Positions 52,822 to 61,330 of a DNA stretch of 64,000 nt are shown here, one piece after another (position 1 is the first letter of the stretch; every line of letters starts with the position of its first letter). Position numbers and translations under genes: made by a program. The notes under the pieces were generated by a model. That model saw only the letters and a list, made by a program, of their open reading frames with translations. It was not told where the DNA came from and did no database searches. The stretch is from Clostridia bacterium. GTDB taxonomy: Bacteria; Bacillota; Clostridia; Oscillospirales; Acutalibacteraceae. The stretch spans positions 1 to 64,000 of the forward strand of contig JAQXHF010000004.1 of NCBI GenBank assembly GCA_029007095.1, written 5' to 3'.

Positions 52822-55209
52822 GTGCTGAAAGACGAATTTTTAGAACTTCGCCGCCGCATAATTGCAAAAGATTTCTCAAAGATGAACGATAAGCAGCAAG
52901 AGGCTATTTATACGGTAAAAGGCCCCTTGCTGCTTCTTGCAGGAGCGGGAAGCGGAAAAACGACAGTCCTTGTAAACAGGATTGCAAATTTAATAAAATA
53001 CGGCAACGCATATAATTCCGATTACTGTGAGTTTGAACCCACAGAGAACGATGTCGAGCTTATGAGGGCATACCTGAATGATGACAGCATAGACCTTTTT
53101 GAGGTCAGCGACCTTTTGAGCGTTGACGCACCGTATCCGTGGGAGATACTTGCAATCACTTTTACCAATAAGGCGGCAAATGAGCTTAAAGAAAGGCTGT
53201 CAAAGCTGCTTGGGGACGCGGCAAATGATATTTGGGCAAGCACCTTTCATTCTGCCTGCGCGCGTATTCTTCGCCGTCACGGAGAAGCTCTCGGCTATAC
53301 AAATCATTTTACAATATACGATACCGACGATTCAAAACGCGTTATGAAAGAGGTTCAGAGACTTCTCGGTATCAACGATAAAATGCTTTCTCACAAGGTG
53401 ATTTTAAAAGAGATAAGCAAGGCAAAAGATATGCTTATAACTCCTAAGGAATACATCGAAAAAGCCGGCGGCGATATACGGCTGAAATCCATAGGAGAGG
53501 CGTACGAGTGCTATCAGAAGCAGCTCAAAGCGGCAGACGCAATGGATTTTGACGATATCATATTCAAGACTGTCGAACTGCTTGAAAAGAACGAGGAAGA
53601 ACGCAAATATTATCAGAATAAATTTAAGTATATATTGGTCGATGAGTATCAGGACACAAATCATGCTCAGTACAGACTGACGAGCTTGCTTGCCGATAAA
53701 TATAAAAATATCTGTGTTGTCGGTGATGATGATCAGAGTATATATAAATTCCGCGGCGCTACGATAGAGAATATACTCAGCTTCGAGAATAGATATCCCA
53801 ACGCGAAGGTTATCAGGCTTGAACAGAATTACCGCTCAACTCAGACGATACTTGACGCTGCCAACTTTGTAATTTCCAACAATCAGCAGCGCAAAGGCAA
53901 AAATCTTTGGACGGATAACGGAATCGGAGATAAAATCACGGTAAATACCTCTTATGACGAGAGGGAGGAAGCGAGATTTGTCGCTGAAACCGTGATGAAA
54001 GATGTTGCAAACGGTAAAAAAATGAGCGATCATGCTGTTTTGTACCGTATGAATTCACAGTCAAACAATATTGAAAACGCGTTTGTAAGAGCGGGAATTC
54101 CGTACCGCGTAATCGGCGGACTTCGATTCTATGAGAGAAAAGAAATCAAAGACGCGCTTGCATATCTCACGGTTATAAACAATCCTGCCGATACCGTTAG
54201 ACTTCGCAGAATTATCAACGAGCCTAAAAGAGGTATAGGCGACTCCACCGTGAACAACGCTTCCGAAATTGCGGCAGGCCTTGGAATCAGCGTGTTTGAG
54301 GTTATTTCAAATTCTGAAAATTATCCGGCGCTCAGCCGTGCTTCGGGTAAACTCAAACTTTTTACGGATATGATAAATGAGCTGATAGAAGCTTCGTCCG
54401 ATATGAAGCTTGACGAGCTTTTGGAGCTGACGCTCAATAAATCCGGATATTATGAATATCTGAAACTCGATAAGGATACCGAGCAGGACAGAAAAGAAAA
54501 CCTTAAAGAGTTAAAGGACAACCTGCGCCGTTATGAGGAAGAAACCGAGGAACCGTCTCTTAACGGCTTCCTTGAAGAAATTGCGCTTATGACGGATATT
54601 GACAATTATAACGCTCAGGCGGATACGGTAGTGATGATGACTTTGCACTCGGCAAAGGGATTGGAATTCCCGGTTGTGTTCATCGTAGGTATGGAGGACG
54701 GAATTTTCCCCGGAAGTCAGTCGCTTTACAGTACCGAGGATATGGAAGAGGAGCGGCGGCTTGCCTATGTCGGAATAACGAGAGCTAAGCAGAAGCTTTA
54801 TCTTACCAATACGAGGACAAGGCTTATGTTCGGCTCGACCTCTCACAATCCTCCGTCGCGGTTCCTTTCCGAGATACCCGATAAACTTGTTGAAAAGACG
54901 GGCGCAACGGCGTACGGATTTGGCGGAATGTCCGACGATTTTGACAGGGATGAACGAAGCTTTAACAGGTACTCCGACTCCGAGCCTCAGCGCAGAAGCG
55001 TTAACAGAGGCTTCTCGGCGGCAAAGACAGCTCCGTCTGCGCCTACCGGCGAGCAGTATAATGTCGGTGATACGGTTAAGCACAGAGTTTTTGGCACGGG
55101 AGTTGTTTTATCGGCTCAGAGAGTCGGAAACGATACCTTGCTTGAAATAGCTTTTGACAATGCAGGCACTAAAAAGCTTATGGCAAATTTTGCAAAGTTG
55201 ACAAAATAA
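52822..55209 (+). CDS. pcrA: UvrD/PcrA-type DNA helicase
   Basis: The start is GTG 52822, with GAGGG upstream. The 795-residue SF1A helicase has Walker A AGAGSGKTTVLVNRI (about residues 39-53), motif Ia AITFTNKAANELKERL, motif II LVDEYQDTNHAQY, motif III GDDDQSIYKFRGA, motif IV RLEQNYRSTQTIL, and motif V/VI VMMTLHSAKGLEFPVVF and RRLAYVGITRAKQKLYL. The C-terminus is a Tudor-like fold (GDTVKHRVFGTGVVLS). Between motifs I and Ia there is an extra piece of about 55 residues (FEPTENDVELMRAYLN) not present in the usual PcrA. Confidence 0.95.
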   Translation: MLKDEFLELRRRIIAKDFSKMNDKQQEAIYTVKGPLLLLAGAGSGKTTVLVNRIANLIKYGNAYNSDYCEFEPTENDVELMRAYLNDDSIDLFEVSDLLSVDAPYPWEILAITFTNKAANELKERLSKLLGDAANDIWASTFHSACARILRRHGEALGYTNHFTIYDTDDSKRVMKEVQRLLGINDKMLSHKVILKEISKAKDMLITPKEYIEKAGGDIRLKSIGEAYECYQKQLKAADAMDFDDIIFKTVELLEKNEEERKYYQNKFKYILVDEYQDTNHAQYRLTSLLADKYKNICVVGDDDQSIYKFRGATIENILSFENRYPNAKVIRLEQNYRSTQTILDAANFVISNNQQRKGKNLWTDNGIGDKITVNTSYDEREEARFVAETVMKDVANGKKMSDHAVLYRMNSQSNNIENAFVRAGIPYRVIGGLRFYERKEIKDALAYLTVINNPADTVRLRRIINEPKRGIGDSTVNNASEIAAGLGISVFEVISNSENYPALSRASGKLKLFTDMINELIEASSDMKLDELLELTLNKSGYYEYLKLDKDTEQDRKENLKELKDNLRRYEEETEEPSLNGFLEEIALMTDIDNYNAQADTVVMMTLHSAKGLEFPVVFIVGMEDGIFPGSQSLYSTEDMEEERRLAYVGITRAKQKLYLTNTRTRLMFGSTSHNPPSRFLSEIPDKLVEKTGATAYGFGGMSDDFDRDERSFNRYSDSEPQRRSVNRGFSAAKTAPSAPTGEQYNVGDTVKHRVFGTGVVLSAQRVGNDTLLEIAFDNAGTKKLMANFAKLTK

Positions 55210-55253
55210 TCAAACTGTATAAATAATTTTACTAAAAATTCACCTAAAAACTA

Positions 55254-55282
55254 TTGATAATTAACAGAAACTTCTATATAAT
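55254..55282 (+). promoter_or_regulatory. Promoter of the small secreted protein gene
   Basis: TTGATA (55254-55259) and TATAAT (55277-55282) are 17 bases apart, about 30 bases before the start. Confidence 0.65.
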
Positions 55283-55312
55283 ATTATCATAAAATAAAAA
55301 TGAGGTGATTTT

Positions 55313-55873
55313 ATGTCAAAAACTATTTCAAGGTTTATGGCTATTCTCTTGTCGGTGGCAATGCTGATAGCGCTTCCTATTGCGTCGGGTGCAGACGATG
55401 CGCAAGCTTCCATAAGCAATGTCGGAATAAATGTTGTCAGCGGCAGATGGTCTGATGATTACATCGGCAAGGTTGAATTAAAATTCAGCAGTGCCGCCAA
55501 TATGGTTGGCGACGGAACGCTGGTTGTTATTTCTCTTAACAGTGAAGATAATGTTATCAAAGAGCTTTCGCTTGATAATTCTTCTGTTTCGGTCAAGGGC
55601 AACAATGTTTGTATAGAATTCGACTTTGACAGGACTGTTGAACATTCGGACACATATATTTTCAGCATTTGTGAGGGCGCGTTTACAGCGAGAGACTCAT
55701 CTCAAAATGCGGCTTATGTTTTCAGCGTAACGGGCAATGAGCTTGTAGAGGATATTGATACCGTAGAAATCGCGGTTACTCCTGTTCAGCGAATTATTGA
55801 ATGGCTTGAATCGCTTAACAAATTATGGCTTAAACCTGTAATATGGATACTCACTTGGTTCACAAAGCTTTAA
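55313..55873 (+). CDS. Small secreted protein of unknown function
   Basis: The 186-residue product begins with a signal peptide (about residues 1-27, ending ASGAD). The mature part is beta-rich with NVVSGRWSDDYIGKVELKF, then ISLNSEDNVIKELSLDN and FSICEGAFTARD. It resembles a single Ig-like sandwich. A hydrophobic and basic tail (KLWLKPVIWILTWFTKL) could hold it at the membrane or act as an amphipathic helix. No family was recognised. It has its own promoter and terminator, so it is monocistronic. Confidence 0.75.
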   Translation: MSKTISRFMAILLSVAMLIALPIASGADDAQASISNVGINVVSGRWSDDYIGKVELKFSSAANMVGDGTLVVISLNSEDNVIKELSLDNSSVSVKGNNVCIEFDFDRTVEHSDTYIFSICEGAFTARDSSQNAAYVFSVTGNELVEDIDTVEIAVTPVQRIIEWLESLNKLWLKPVIWILTWFTKL

Positions 55874-55893
55874 TGCTTCATATTTGACTTTAA

Positions 55894-55928
55894 ACGGCTT
55901 GCAACAATTTTGTTACAAGCCGTTTTTC
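55894..55928. terminator. Terminator after the small secreted protein gene
   Basis: ACGGCTTG (55894-55901) pairs with CAAGCCGT (55916-55923), with AACAA/TTGTT continuing the stem; five T follow. Confidence 0.75.
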
Positions 55929-56012
55929 TGCTTAAAGCAAAAAATATGAGTATGCGTCGACTGACTCATACTCATATTGTCATATTTTGTTTGATAAGAA
56001 ATTTCGCAGAAA

Positions 56013-56432
56013 TCAGAATTTTTCTTCTTCTTTTTTGCTCTTCTTTTTCTTAGCCGGCTTGCCCTGAGCTTCACGGCGGGCTGCCTTTTCTTTTTCAGCG
56101 GCTTCCTTAGCTGCTGCACGCTCCGCTGCAAGCTTCTCGTTAGCGGTATTGTTCTGGCTGATTGCCCAGCGTGTTACTTTGATATGGTTTCTGTCAACGC
56201 CGGTTTCGATAATCAAAGAGTCGTCCTTAACTGTAACGATTGTACCGATTATACCGCCGATTGTTGTTACCTCATCACCGATTTGGAGATTTTCACGCAT
56301 CTGCTGTTCCTGCTTCTGCTGCTTCTTCTGAGGTCTTATCATAAGCAAGTACATAACTCCGAAGATGACAAGCATCCAGATGATCATTGTCCAACCGCCG
56401 CTTGAAGTATTAGCTGCTGCCAAAAAATTCAT
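56013..56432 (-). CDS. yajC: Preprotein translocase subunit YajC
   Basis: The 139-residue product has one membrane helix (about residues 14-33: TMIIWMLVIFGVMYLLMIRP), followed by QKKQQKEQQ and the conserved IGDEVTTIGGIIGTIVTV. YajC is an accessory protein of SecDF-YidC. The C-terminal tail (about 50 residues, Ala/Lys/Glu-rich) is longer than usual. AGGAGG precedes the start. queA and tgt, its usual partners, are upstream, separated by ribU. Confidence 0.93.
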   Translation of the reverse strand: MNFLAAANTSSGGWTMIIWMLVIFGVMYLLMIRPQKKQQKQEQQMRENLQIGDEVTTIGGIIGTIVTVKDDSLIIETGVDRNHIKVTRWAISQNNTANEKLAAERAAAKEAAEKEKAARREAQGKPAKKKKSKKEEEKF

Positions 56433-56461
56433 ATTACATCCTCCTATAAAACAATATTTGT

Positions 56462-56490
56462 ATTATACAGTAAATTTGTCTAATATGCAA
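56462..56490 (-). promoter_or_regulatory. Promoter of yajC
   Basis: On the - strand, TTGCAT (56485-56490) and TATAAT (56462-56467) are 17 bases apart, about 30 bases before the yajC start. Confidence 0.6.
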
Positions 56491-56535
56491 GACTTTTTTA
56501 TTACTATTCTGTGAACATAAAGAAAATATTAAACA

Positions 56536-57129
56536 TTATTTGGAAATAAATTTTTGCAAAGGCTTATAAACAAATACTGTCACGATCGAACAAATCAGAC
56601 CTTTTACTATCGTAAACGGTACATTGAAGACGAGCAGAGCCTGCGCTATGCTCTTTATCGACGGGCATATGAGTTGGTACATTCCGAGTATAGCCTCCTG
56701 CGGGAAGCCCATTACGCTGTAATAAAGCGGATAAATTACAAAATAGTTGACAGGCAGCGAAACTGCGCCCATTACCAAACACGCGGCGGCAGAGCCTAAG
56801 ATAACGCCCTTTATGTTTGGAAGCTTTTTGTAAATCAGACCTGCCGTGAGCGCAAACACAGCTCCCAGAATGAAGTTTGAAAGCTCGCCTATACCTCCGG
56901 ACGAACCTAAGGCAAGGTGAATCAGATTTTTAAGAAAAGCTATTGTGACTCCGGCAATCGGTCCGCAGACGAAAGCTCCGATAAGCTCCGGCAAATCGGA
57001 AAAATCGAGTTTTATGAAGCCGGGCATTATGGGTATCGAAATTTCGATAAATTGCAGGACTACCGCGACAGCCGTAAGGAGCGCAACCGTTGTTAATTTC
57101 TTTGTTTTGATTTTTGTGTTTGTGTTCAT
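56536..57129 (-). CDS. ribU: ECF transporter S component, riboflavin-specific (RibU)
   Basis: The 197-residue product has six membrane segments and the S-component pattern: VALLTAVAVVLQFIEI, then MPGFIKLDFSDLPELIGAFVCGPIAG, typical of RibU, and LGSSGGIGELSNFILG. RibU binds riboflavin and works with the shared EcfAA'T energising module, which is not in this window. The preceding FMN riboswitch confirms the substrate. AAAGGATC precedes the ATG, at the end of the regulatory hairpin. Confidence 0.93.
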   Translation of the reverse strand: MNTNTKIKTKKLTTVALLTAVAVVLQFIEISIPIMPGFIKLDFSDLPELIGAFVCGPIAGVTIAFLKNLIHLALGSSGGIGELSNFILGAVFALTAGLIYKKLPNIKGVILGSAAACLVMGAVSLPVNYFVIYPLYYSVMGFPQEAILGMYQLICPSIKSIAQALLVFNVPFTIVKGLICSIVTVFVYKPLQKFISK

Positions 57130-57141
57130 TTTGACAGATCC

Positions 57142-57166
57142 TTTCTCTTTTAGGGCAAAAGAGAAA
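57142..57166 (-). promoter_or_regulatory. Hairpin of the FMN riboswitch expression platform
   Basis: A perfect 10-base stem (TTTCTCTTTT and its complement, 57142-57151 with 57157-57166) forms in the ribU leader. The ribU ribosome binding site (AAAGGATC on the - strand) starts inside the 3' arm, so pairing should limit translation. A switch at the level of translation is inferred. Confidence 0.5.
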
Positions 57167-57221
57167 CCCCAGAAAAGTCGTATGACTGTTCAGGGGCGTA
57201 AATGTTCTTGTATGATTTAAC

Positions 57222-57352
57222 ATTTTCTCTCATCCGGACTTTAACCGTCGGTATCGGAATTTCACCGATTCGGCCGCAAAGGAATTTGCGGTTCGCAGAC
57301 TTTGAGGAGTTGACCTCTTACTGCCGGTGGGGAATTGCACCCCGCCCTGAAA
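57222..57352 (-). ncRNA. FMN riboswitch (RFN element)
   Basis: Read on the - strand, the leader carries TTCAGGGCGGGGTGCAATTC then CCCACCGGCAG, and later GGTGAAATTCCGATACCGAC and GTCCGGATGAGAGAA. These are the conserved stem ends and core of the RFN element, in the correct order. FMN binding would repress ribU expression. It lies between the ribU promoter and the ribU start. Confidence 0.93.
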
Positions 57353-57367
57353 ATATTTTGTGGTATT

Positions 57368-57396
57368 ATTATATGACCGTGTGTCTTGTTTGTCAA
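57368..57396 (-). promoter_or_regulatory. Promoter of the FMN riboswitch-ribU unit
   Basis: On the - strand, consensus TTGACA (57391-57396) and TATAAT (57368-57373) have a 17-base spacer. Transcription would begin just ahead of the aptamer. Confidence 0.8.
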
Positions 57397-57418
57397 GATA
57401 AAATACGCTTTTTATATA

Positions 57419-58555
57419 TTAAATTCGAGTGTCGAGTAAATCAACATAAGTCTCTTTGAACTTGTCAAAAGTTCCGTCTGCAATACTGTCACGAATTTTT
57501 TGCATCAGCGTATTATAAAAATAAAGATTATGAGTTACGCAAAGCCGCATTGCGAGCATCTCTTTGGCTTTGAAAAGATGCCGTATATAGGCTTTTGAAT
57601 GTCTCTGACAGGTGGGACAGCCGCAATCGGGATCTATCGGGGTATCGTCCTTCATATATTTCGCGTTATTGATGTTGATTATACCGTTCATCGTGAATAA
57701 ATGACCGTGACGCGCATTTCTGCTCGGCATAACGCAGTCAAAAAGGTCGACGCCTCGGCTGACGGCTTCGATTATATTGCCCGGAGTGCCGACTCCCATC
57801 AGATATCGGATTTTATCGGACGGCATATAAGGCTCAACAGATGAAATAATCCTATACATATCCTCTTTTGGCTCTCCGACGGCAAGACCGCCTATCGCAT
57901 AGCCGTCAAGATTCAGCTCTGCTATGCGCTGCATATGTTCGATTCTCAAATCATCGTAAACGCAGCCTTGATTTATGCCGAAAAGAAGCTGATTTTTGTT
58001 GACGGTATCCGGCAGAGAGTTGAGTCTTTCCATTTCCTCTTTGCATCTTACGAGCCATCTTGTTGTTCTGGCGCATGATTTTTCAGCATATTCGCGCGTT
58101 GACGGATTGGCGACGCATTCGTCAAAAGCCATAGCGATAGTTGAACCGAGGTTTGACTGAATTCTCATACTTTCCTCAGGTCCCATAAAAATCCGTCTGC
58201 CGTCGATGTGAGAGGCAAAGGTTACGCCCTCCTCCTTGATTTGACGAAGCTTAGCAAGCGAAAAAACCTGAAATCCGCCGCTGTCTGTCAGTATCGGACC
58301 GTCCCAACCGGTGAATTTGTGAAGTCCGCCAAGCTCCTTTATCAGCTCATCTCCGGGACGGACATGAAGATGATAGGTGTTGCAGAGCTGAACCTGAGCG
58401 CCAACCTCTTTTAAATCGTATGAGTCGAGAGCGCCTTTTATCGCGCCGCAGGTTGCGACATTCTGAAATGCCGGAGTCTGAATTGTTCCGTGAACCGTCG
58501 AGAATTCTCCGAGTCGTGCGTTTCCGTGTTTTTTTATAACTTTAAATTCTGCCAT
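57419..58555 (-). CDS. tgt: Queuine tRNA-ribosyltransferase
   Basis: The product from ATG 58555 has 378 residues; a GTG at 58564 is also possible. It contains LTDSGGFQVFSL (with the catalytic Asp), FDECVANPSTR, GGLAVGEPKEDM, and LMGVGTPGNIIEAVSRGVDLFDCVMPSRNARHG, with the second Asp. The zinc site reads CGCPTCQRHSKAYIRHLF. Tgt exchanges guanine 34 for a queuine precursor in tRNAs for Asp, Asn, His and Tyr. Its GTG or ATG start lies directly after the queA stop, a conserved pair. Confidence 0.96.
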   Translation of the reverse strand: MAEFKVIKKHGNARLGEFSTVHGTIQTPAFQNVATCGAIKGALDSYDLKEVGAQVQLCNTYHLHVRPGDELIKELGGLHKFTGWDGPILTDSGGFQVFSLAKLRQIKEEGVTFASHIDGRRIFMGPEESMRIQSNLGSTIAMAFDECVANPSTREYAEKSCARTTRWLVRCKEEMERLNSLPDTVNKNQLLFGINQGCVYDDLRIEHMQRIAELNLDGYAIGGLAVGEPKEDMYRIISSVEPYMPSDKIRYLMGVGTPGNIIEAVSRGVDLFDCVMPSRNARHGHLFTMNGIININNAKYMKDDTPIDPDCGCPTCQRHSKAYIRHLFKAKEMLAMRLCVTHNLYFYNTLMQKIRDSIADGTFDKFKETYVDLLDTRI

Positions 58556-58564
58556 AATCTTCAC

Positions 58565-59590
58565 TCAGCCAATAAACATGGCGTCTCCAAAACTAAAAAA
58601 TCTGTATTTTTCTTCAACAGCGATTTTATACGCATGCATTGTATTTTCATATCCGCAAAAAGCGCTGACAAGCATAATAAGTGTGCTTTCGGGCAAATGG
58701 AAGTTTGTCAGCAAGGCGTCTATGCACTTGAATTTGTATCCGGGATATATGAATATACCCGTATCGTCCTCATATTCGCAAACCTTGCCGGCGGCCTGAC
58801 AAACGGATTCGAGAGTTCGGCAGCAAGTAGTGCCTACGGCGATTACTCTGTGTCCCGCAGCCTTGGTTTCGTTTATAAGCTCCGCTGTTTCTTTGGGGAT
58901 TCTGTAATGCTCGGTGTGCATCTTGTGTTCCTCAATGTTTTCGGTTTTAACGGGACGGAAAGTGCCTATTCCGACATGCAGAGTTACAAACCCTACCTTC
59001 ACGCCTTTTGCTTTGATTTTTTCGAGAAGTTCGGGGGTGAAGTGCAGACCTGCCGTGGGAGCGGCCGCTGAACCCAATTCCTTTGAATAAACAGTCTGAT
59101 ATCTTTCTTTATCTTCAAGGCGTTCTTTAATGTAATGCGGCAACGGCATTTCACCTATTTTATCAATAACATCATAGAAGTTTCCGTCATAGGTGAATTT
59201 GACAAGGCGGTTACCGTTTTCAAGCACCTTTTCTACTTCGGCGGTCAGCAAACCCTCACCGAAAGTAAATACTGAGCCTTCGCGCGCTTTCTTTCCGGGA
59301 CCTGCCAATACTTCCCATTCGTTTGCGTTCAGCCTTTTAAGCAGGAGAAATTCCACAATAGCGCCCGTGCCTTGCTTTACACCGTACATTCTTGCCGGTA
59401 GAACCCTTGTGTTGTTAAGGATCAGGCAATCGCCGGGATTAAGATAATCGGTAATTTCGTGAAAAATGCTGTGCTTGATTTCGCCTGTCTCTTTGTTGAC
59501 AATCATCAGCCGCGAGCTGTCTCTCGGCTCGGCAGGATGTTGAGCTATAAGCTCCTCAGGCAAATCGTAGAAGAAATCACTTTTTTTCAT
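58565..59590 (-). CDS. queA: S-adenosylmethionine:tRNA ribosyltransferase-isomerase (QueA)
   Basis: The 341-residue product begins [24 protein letters not shown] and has [63 protein letters not shown] and [16 protein letters not shown]. These are all QueA motifs. It adds the epoxycyclopentane part to preQ1 in tRNA, before QueG or QueH. GAGGTCC lies before the ATG. The gene heads the - strand unit queA-tgt. Confidence 0.96.
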   Translation of the reverse strand: MKKSDFFYDLPEELIAQHPAEPRDSSRLMIVNKETGEIKHSIFHEITDYLNPGDCLILNNTRVLPARMYGVKQGTGAIVEFLLLKRLNANEWEVLAGPGKKAREGSVFTFGEGLLTAEVEKVLENGNRLVKFTYDGNFYDVIDKIGEMPLPHYIKERLEDKERYQTVYSKELGSAAAPTAGLHFTPELLEKIKAKGVKVGFVTLHVGIGTFRPVKTENIEEHKMHTEHYRIPKETAELINETKAAGHRVIAVGTTCCRTLESVCQAAGKVCEYEDDTGIFIYPGYKFKCIDALLTNFHLPESTLIMLVSAFCGYENTMHAYKIAVEEKYRFFSFGDAMFIG

Positions 59591-59614
59591 ATTAGGACCT
59601 CTGAAAAATTATTG

Positions 59615-59643
59615 TTGACTTAAATATATAAAAGTGGTATGAT
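59615..59643 (+). promoter_or_regulatory. Promoter of asd
   Basis: TTGACT (59615-59620) and TATGAT (59638-59643) have a 17-base spacer. They lie in the divergent gap between queA and asd, about 90 bases before the asd start. Confidence 0.65.
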
Positions 59644-59731
59644 TATAAACAATATTCGCATTAACTTATATATTATATTGCAAAGCGGATAAATAAGCAA
59701 TATTTTTTAAGAAAATTCAGGGGTGAATTGT

Positions 59732-60820
59732 ATGAAAAATTATAAGGTCGGTATCATAGGCGCAACGGGAATGGTTGGACAGAGGTTCGCAACTCTGCTT
59801 GAAAATCATCCTTGGTTTGAGGTTGTTGCGCTTGCAGCAAGCTCACGCTCGGCCGGTAAGACCTATAAGGAGGCTGTCGGCAGCCGCTGGTGTATGGATG
59901 TTCCGATGCCGAAAAATATGGAAGATCTCGTAATCTTTGACGCTCAGGCTGATGTTGAAAAAATCGCTGAGCTTGTTGATTTCGTTTTCTGCGCAGTAGA
60001 TATGAAGAAAGATGAAATCAAAGCTCTTGAAGAAAGATATGCTAAGGCTGAATGTCCTGTTATCTCAAATAACAGCGCAAACCGCTTTACACCTGATGTA
60101 CCTATGGTAATTCCTGAGCTGAACAGCGACCACATTGATGTTATTCCCGCACAGAGAAAGCGTCTCGGAACAAAGAGAGGCTTCATTGCGGTTAAATCCA
60201 ACTGCTCGCTTCAAAGCTATGTTCCCGCTGTTTATCCTCTCGACAAGGCAGGATTTAAGGTTAAAGATGTGCTTGTTTGCACATATCAGGCAATTTCGGG
60301 CGCAGGCAAAACCTTTGAAACTTGGCCGGATATGGTAGATAATGTAATTCCGTTTATCGGCGGTGAGGAAGAGAAGAGCGAACAGGAGCCGCTTAAAATT
60401 TGGGGTAAGCTTGAAAACGGCGAAATCGTTAAGGCTTCTGAGCCGAATTTCACCGCTCAGTGCATCAGAGTTCCGGTTTCAAACGGACATATGGGCGCTG
60501 TATTCGTAAGATTTGCCGACAAGGTTCCCACAAAGGAAGAAATCCTCGATGTTTGGCAGAATTTCTCAGGCGTTCCGCAGGAGTTTGATTTGCCGAGCGC
60601 ACCTAAGCATTTCCTCAATTATTTCACCGAGGACAATATGCCGCAGACTAAGCTCAACAGAGGACTTGAAGGCGGTATGGCTGTAAGCATCGGCAGACTT
60701 CGTGAAGATACGCAGTATGATTATAAGTTTGTATGTCTTTCACATAATACGCTCCGTGGCGCAGCGGGCGGCGGTGTTCTGCTTGCAGAATTACTCTGCG
60801 CGAAAGGCTATATGGACTAA
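59732..60820 (+). CDS. asd: Aspartate-semialdehyde dehydrogenase
   Basis: The start is ATG 59732, behind CAGGGGTG (an alternative ATG three codons upstream lacks the site). The 362-residue product begins KVGIIGATGMVGQRF, an NADP-binding loop, and has SNNSANRF, then AVKSNCSLQSYVPAV with the active-site Cys, and YQAISGAGK; it ends with HNTLRGAAGGGVLLAELL. This reading of the Cys region (N-C-S-L) and the overall layout match the fungal/archaeal-type Asd group found in Clostridia. It makes aspartate semialdehyde for lysine, methionine and threonine. dapA follows after the repeat region. Confidence 0.94.
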   Translation: MKNYKVGIIGATGMVGQRFATLLENHPWFEVVALAASSRSAGKTYKEAVGSRWCMDVPMPKNMEDLVIFDAQADVEKIAELVDFVFCAVDMKKDEIKALEERYAKAECPVISNNSANRFTPDVPMVIPELNSDHIDVIPAQRKRLGTKRGFIAVKSNCSLQSYVPAVYPLDKAGFKVKDVLVCTYQAISGAGKTFETWPDMVDNVIPFIGGEEEKSEQEPLKIWGKLENGEIVKASEPNFTAQCIRVPVSNGHMGAVFVRFADKVPTKEEILDVWQNFSGVPQEFDLPSAPKHFLNYFTEDNMPQTKLNRGLEGGMAVSIGRLREDTQYDYKFVCLSHNTLRGAAGGGVLLAELLCAKGYMD

Positions 60821-60821
60821 T

Positions 60822-61031
60822 CCGGACTGCCTCAGTAAGCGAAGACCAAAAGAAACGGATTATATAGTAAAGATATAAGAAAAAACAGGTTCGTGCAAAT
60901 GTATGAACCTGTTATTTTTTTAAATTTTATGAAAAAAAGGAAGTTTCTTTTTATCCGTTTTTTTCCTCGGCGTATCACATACGCCTGTCGTCGAAAGAAA
61001 ACGAATTCTTCATCTTACTGCGGCAGTCCGG
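60822..61031. repeat. MITE-like element, copy 1 (18-base terminal inverted repeat)
   Basis: The unit starts one base after the asd stop with an 18-base end (60822-60839) whose complement recurs at 61014-61031 with one mismatch. Inside are an intrinsic terminator (60884-60921) and a GGCGTAT/ATACGCC hairpin (60969-60985). A second copy follows. No open frame is conserved between the copies. Confidence 0.75.
60884..60921 (+). terminator. Terminator of asd within repeat copy 1
   Basis: AACAGGTTC (60884-60892) pairs with GAACCTGTT (60905-60913), followed by a run of seven T. Confidence 0.8.
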
Positions 61032-61235
61032 GCTAAAAACGCAGTAAGCGAAGACCAAAAGAAACGAAAAAATAAAGAACAGGTTTATGCGAAAACAAAA
61101 TCGTATGAACCTGTTATTTTTTCAAAATGTTTACAAAAACAAGAAGTTTCTTTTTATCCGTTTTTTTCTCCTCGGCGTATCGCATACGCCTATCGTCAAA
61201 AGAAAACGAATTCTTCATCTTACTGCGGCAGTCCG
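61032..61235. repeat. MITE-like element, copy 2
   Basis: A near repeat of copy 1: GCAGTAAGCGAAGACCAAAA at the left (from 61040), a terminator-like hairpin (61078-61122), GTTTCTTTTTATCCG, a GGCGTAT/ATACGCC hairpin (61174-61190) and the right end CTTACTGCGGCAGTCCG to 61235. The left end has lost most of the outer inverted repeat. Copy 2 has a two-base insertion before CTCGG, and several substitutions. Confidence 0.75.
61078..61122 (+). terminator. Second terminator-like hairpin in repeat copy 2
   Basis: AACAGGTT (61078-61085) pairs with AACCTGTT (61108-61115), followed by six T. It duplicates the terminator in copy 1. Confidence 0.6.
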
Positions 61236-61330
61236 AAATGAAAAAATTAAGCGAAAATTAAGAAAAAGATTTATTAGAAAACGGAAATCGTGCATTTTTT
61301 TAGTTTTAACACATAATTGGAGCTGATTTT

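Noticed and set aside
60931-61038. 36-codon frame in repeat copy 1 starting MKKRKFLFIRFF
   Set aside because: The same two-base difference shifts the frame in copy 2, so no protein is conserved between the copies.
61087-61326. 79-codon frame in repeat copy 2 (Lys/Arg/Phe-rich)
   Set aside because: It lies across the repeat and its terminator, has no good ribosome binding site, and the two-base difference with copy 1 breaks the frame. It is probably non-coding.
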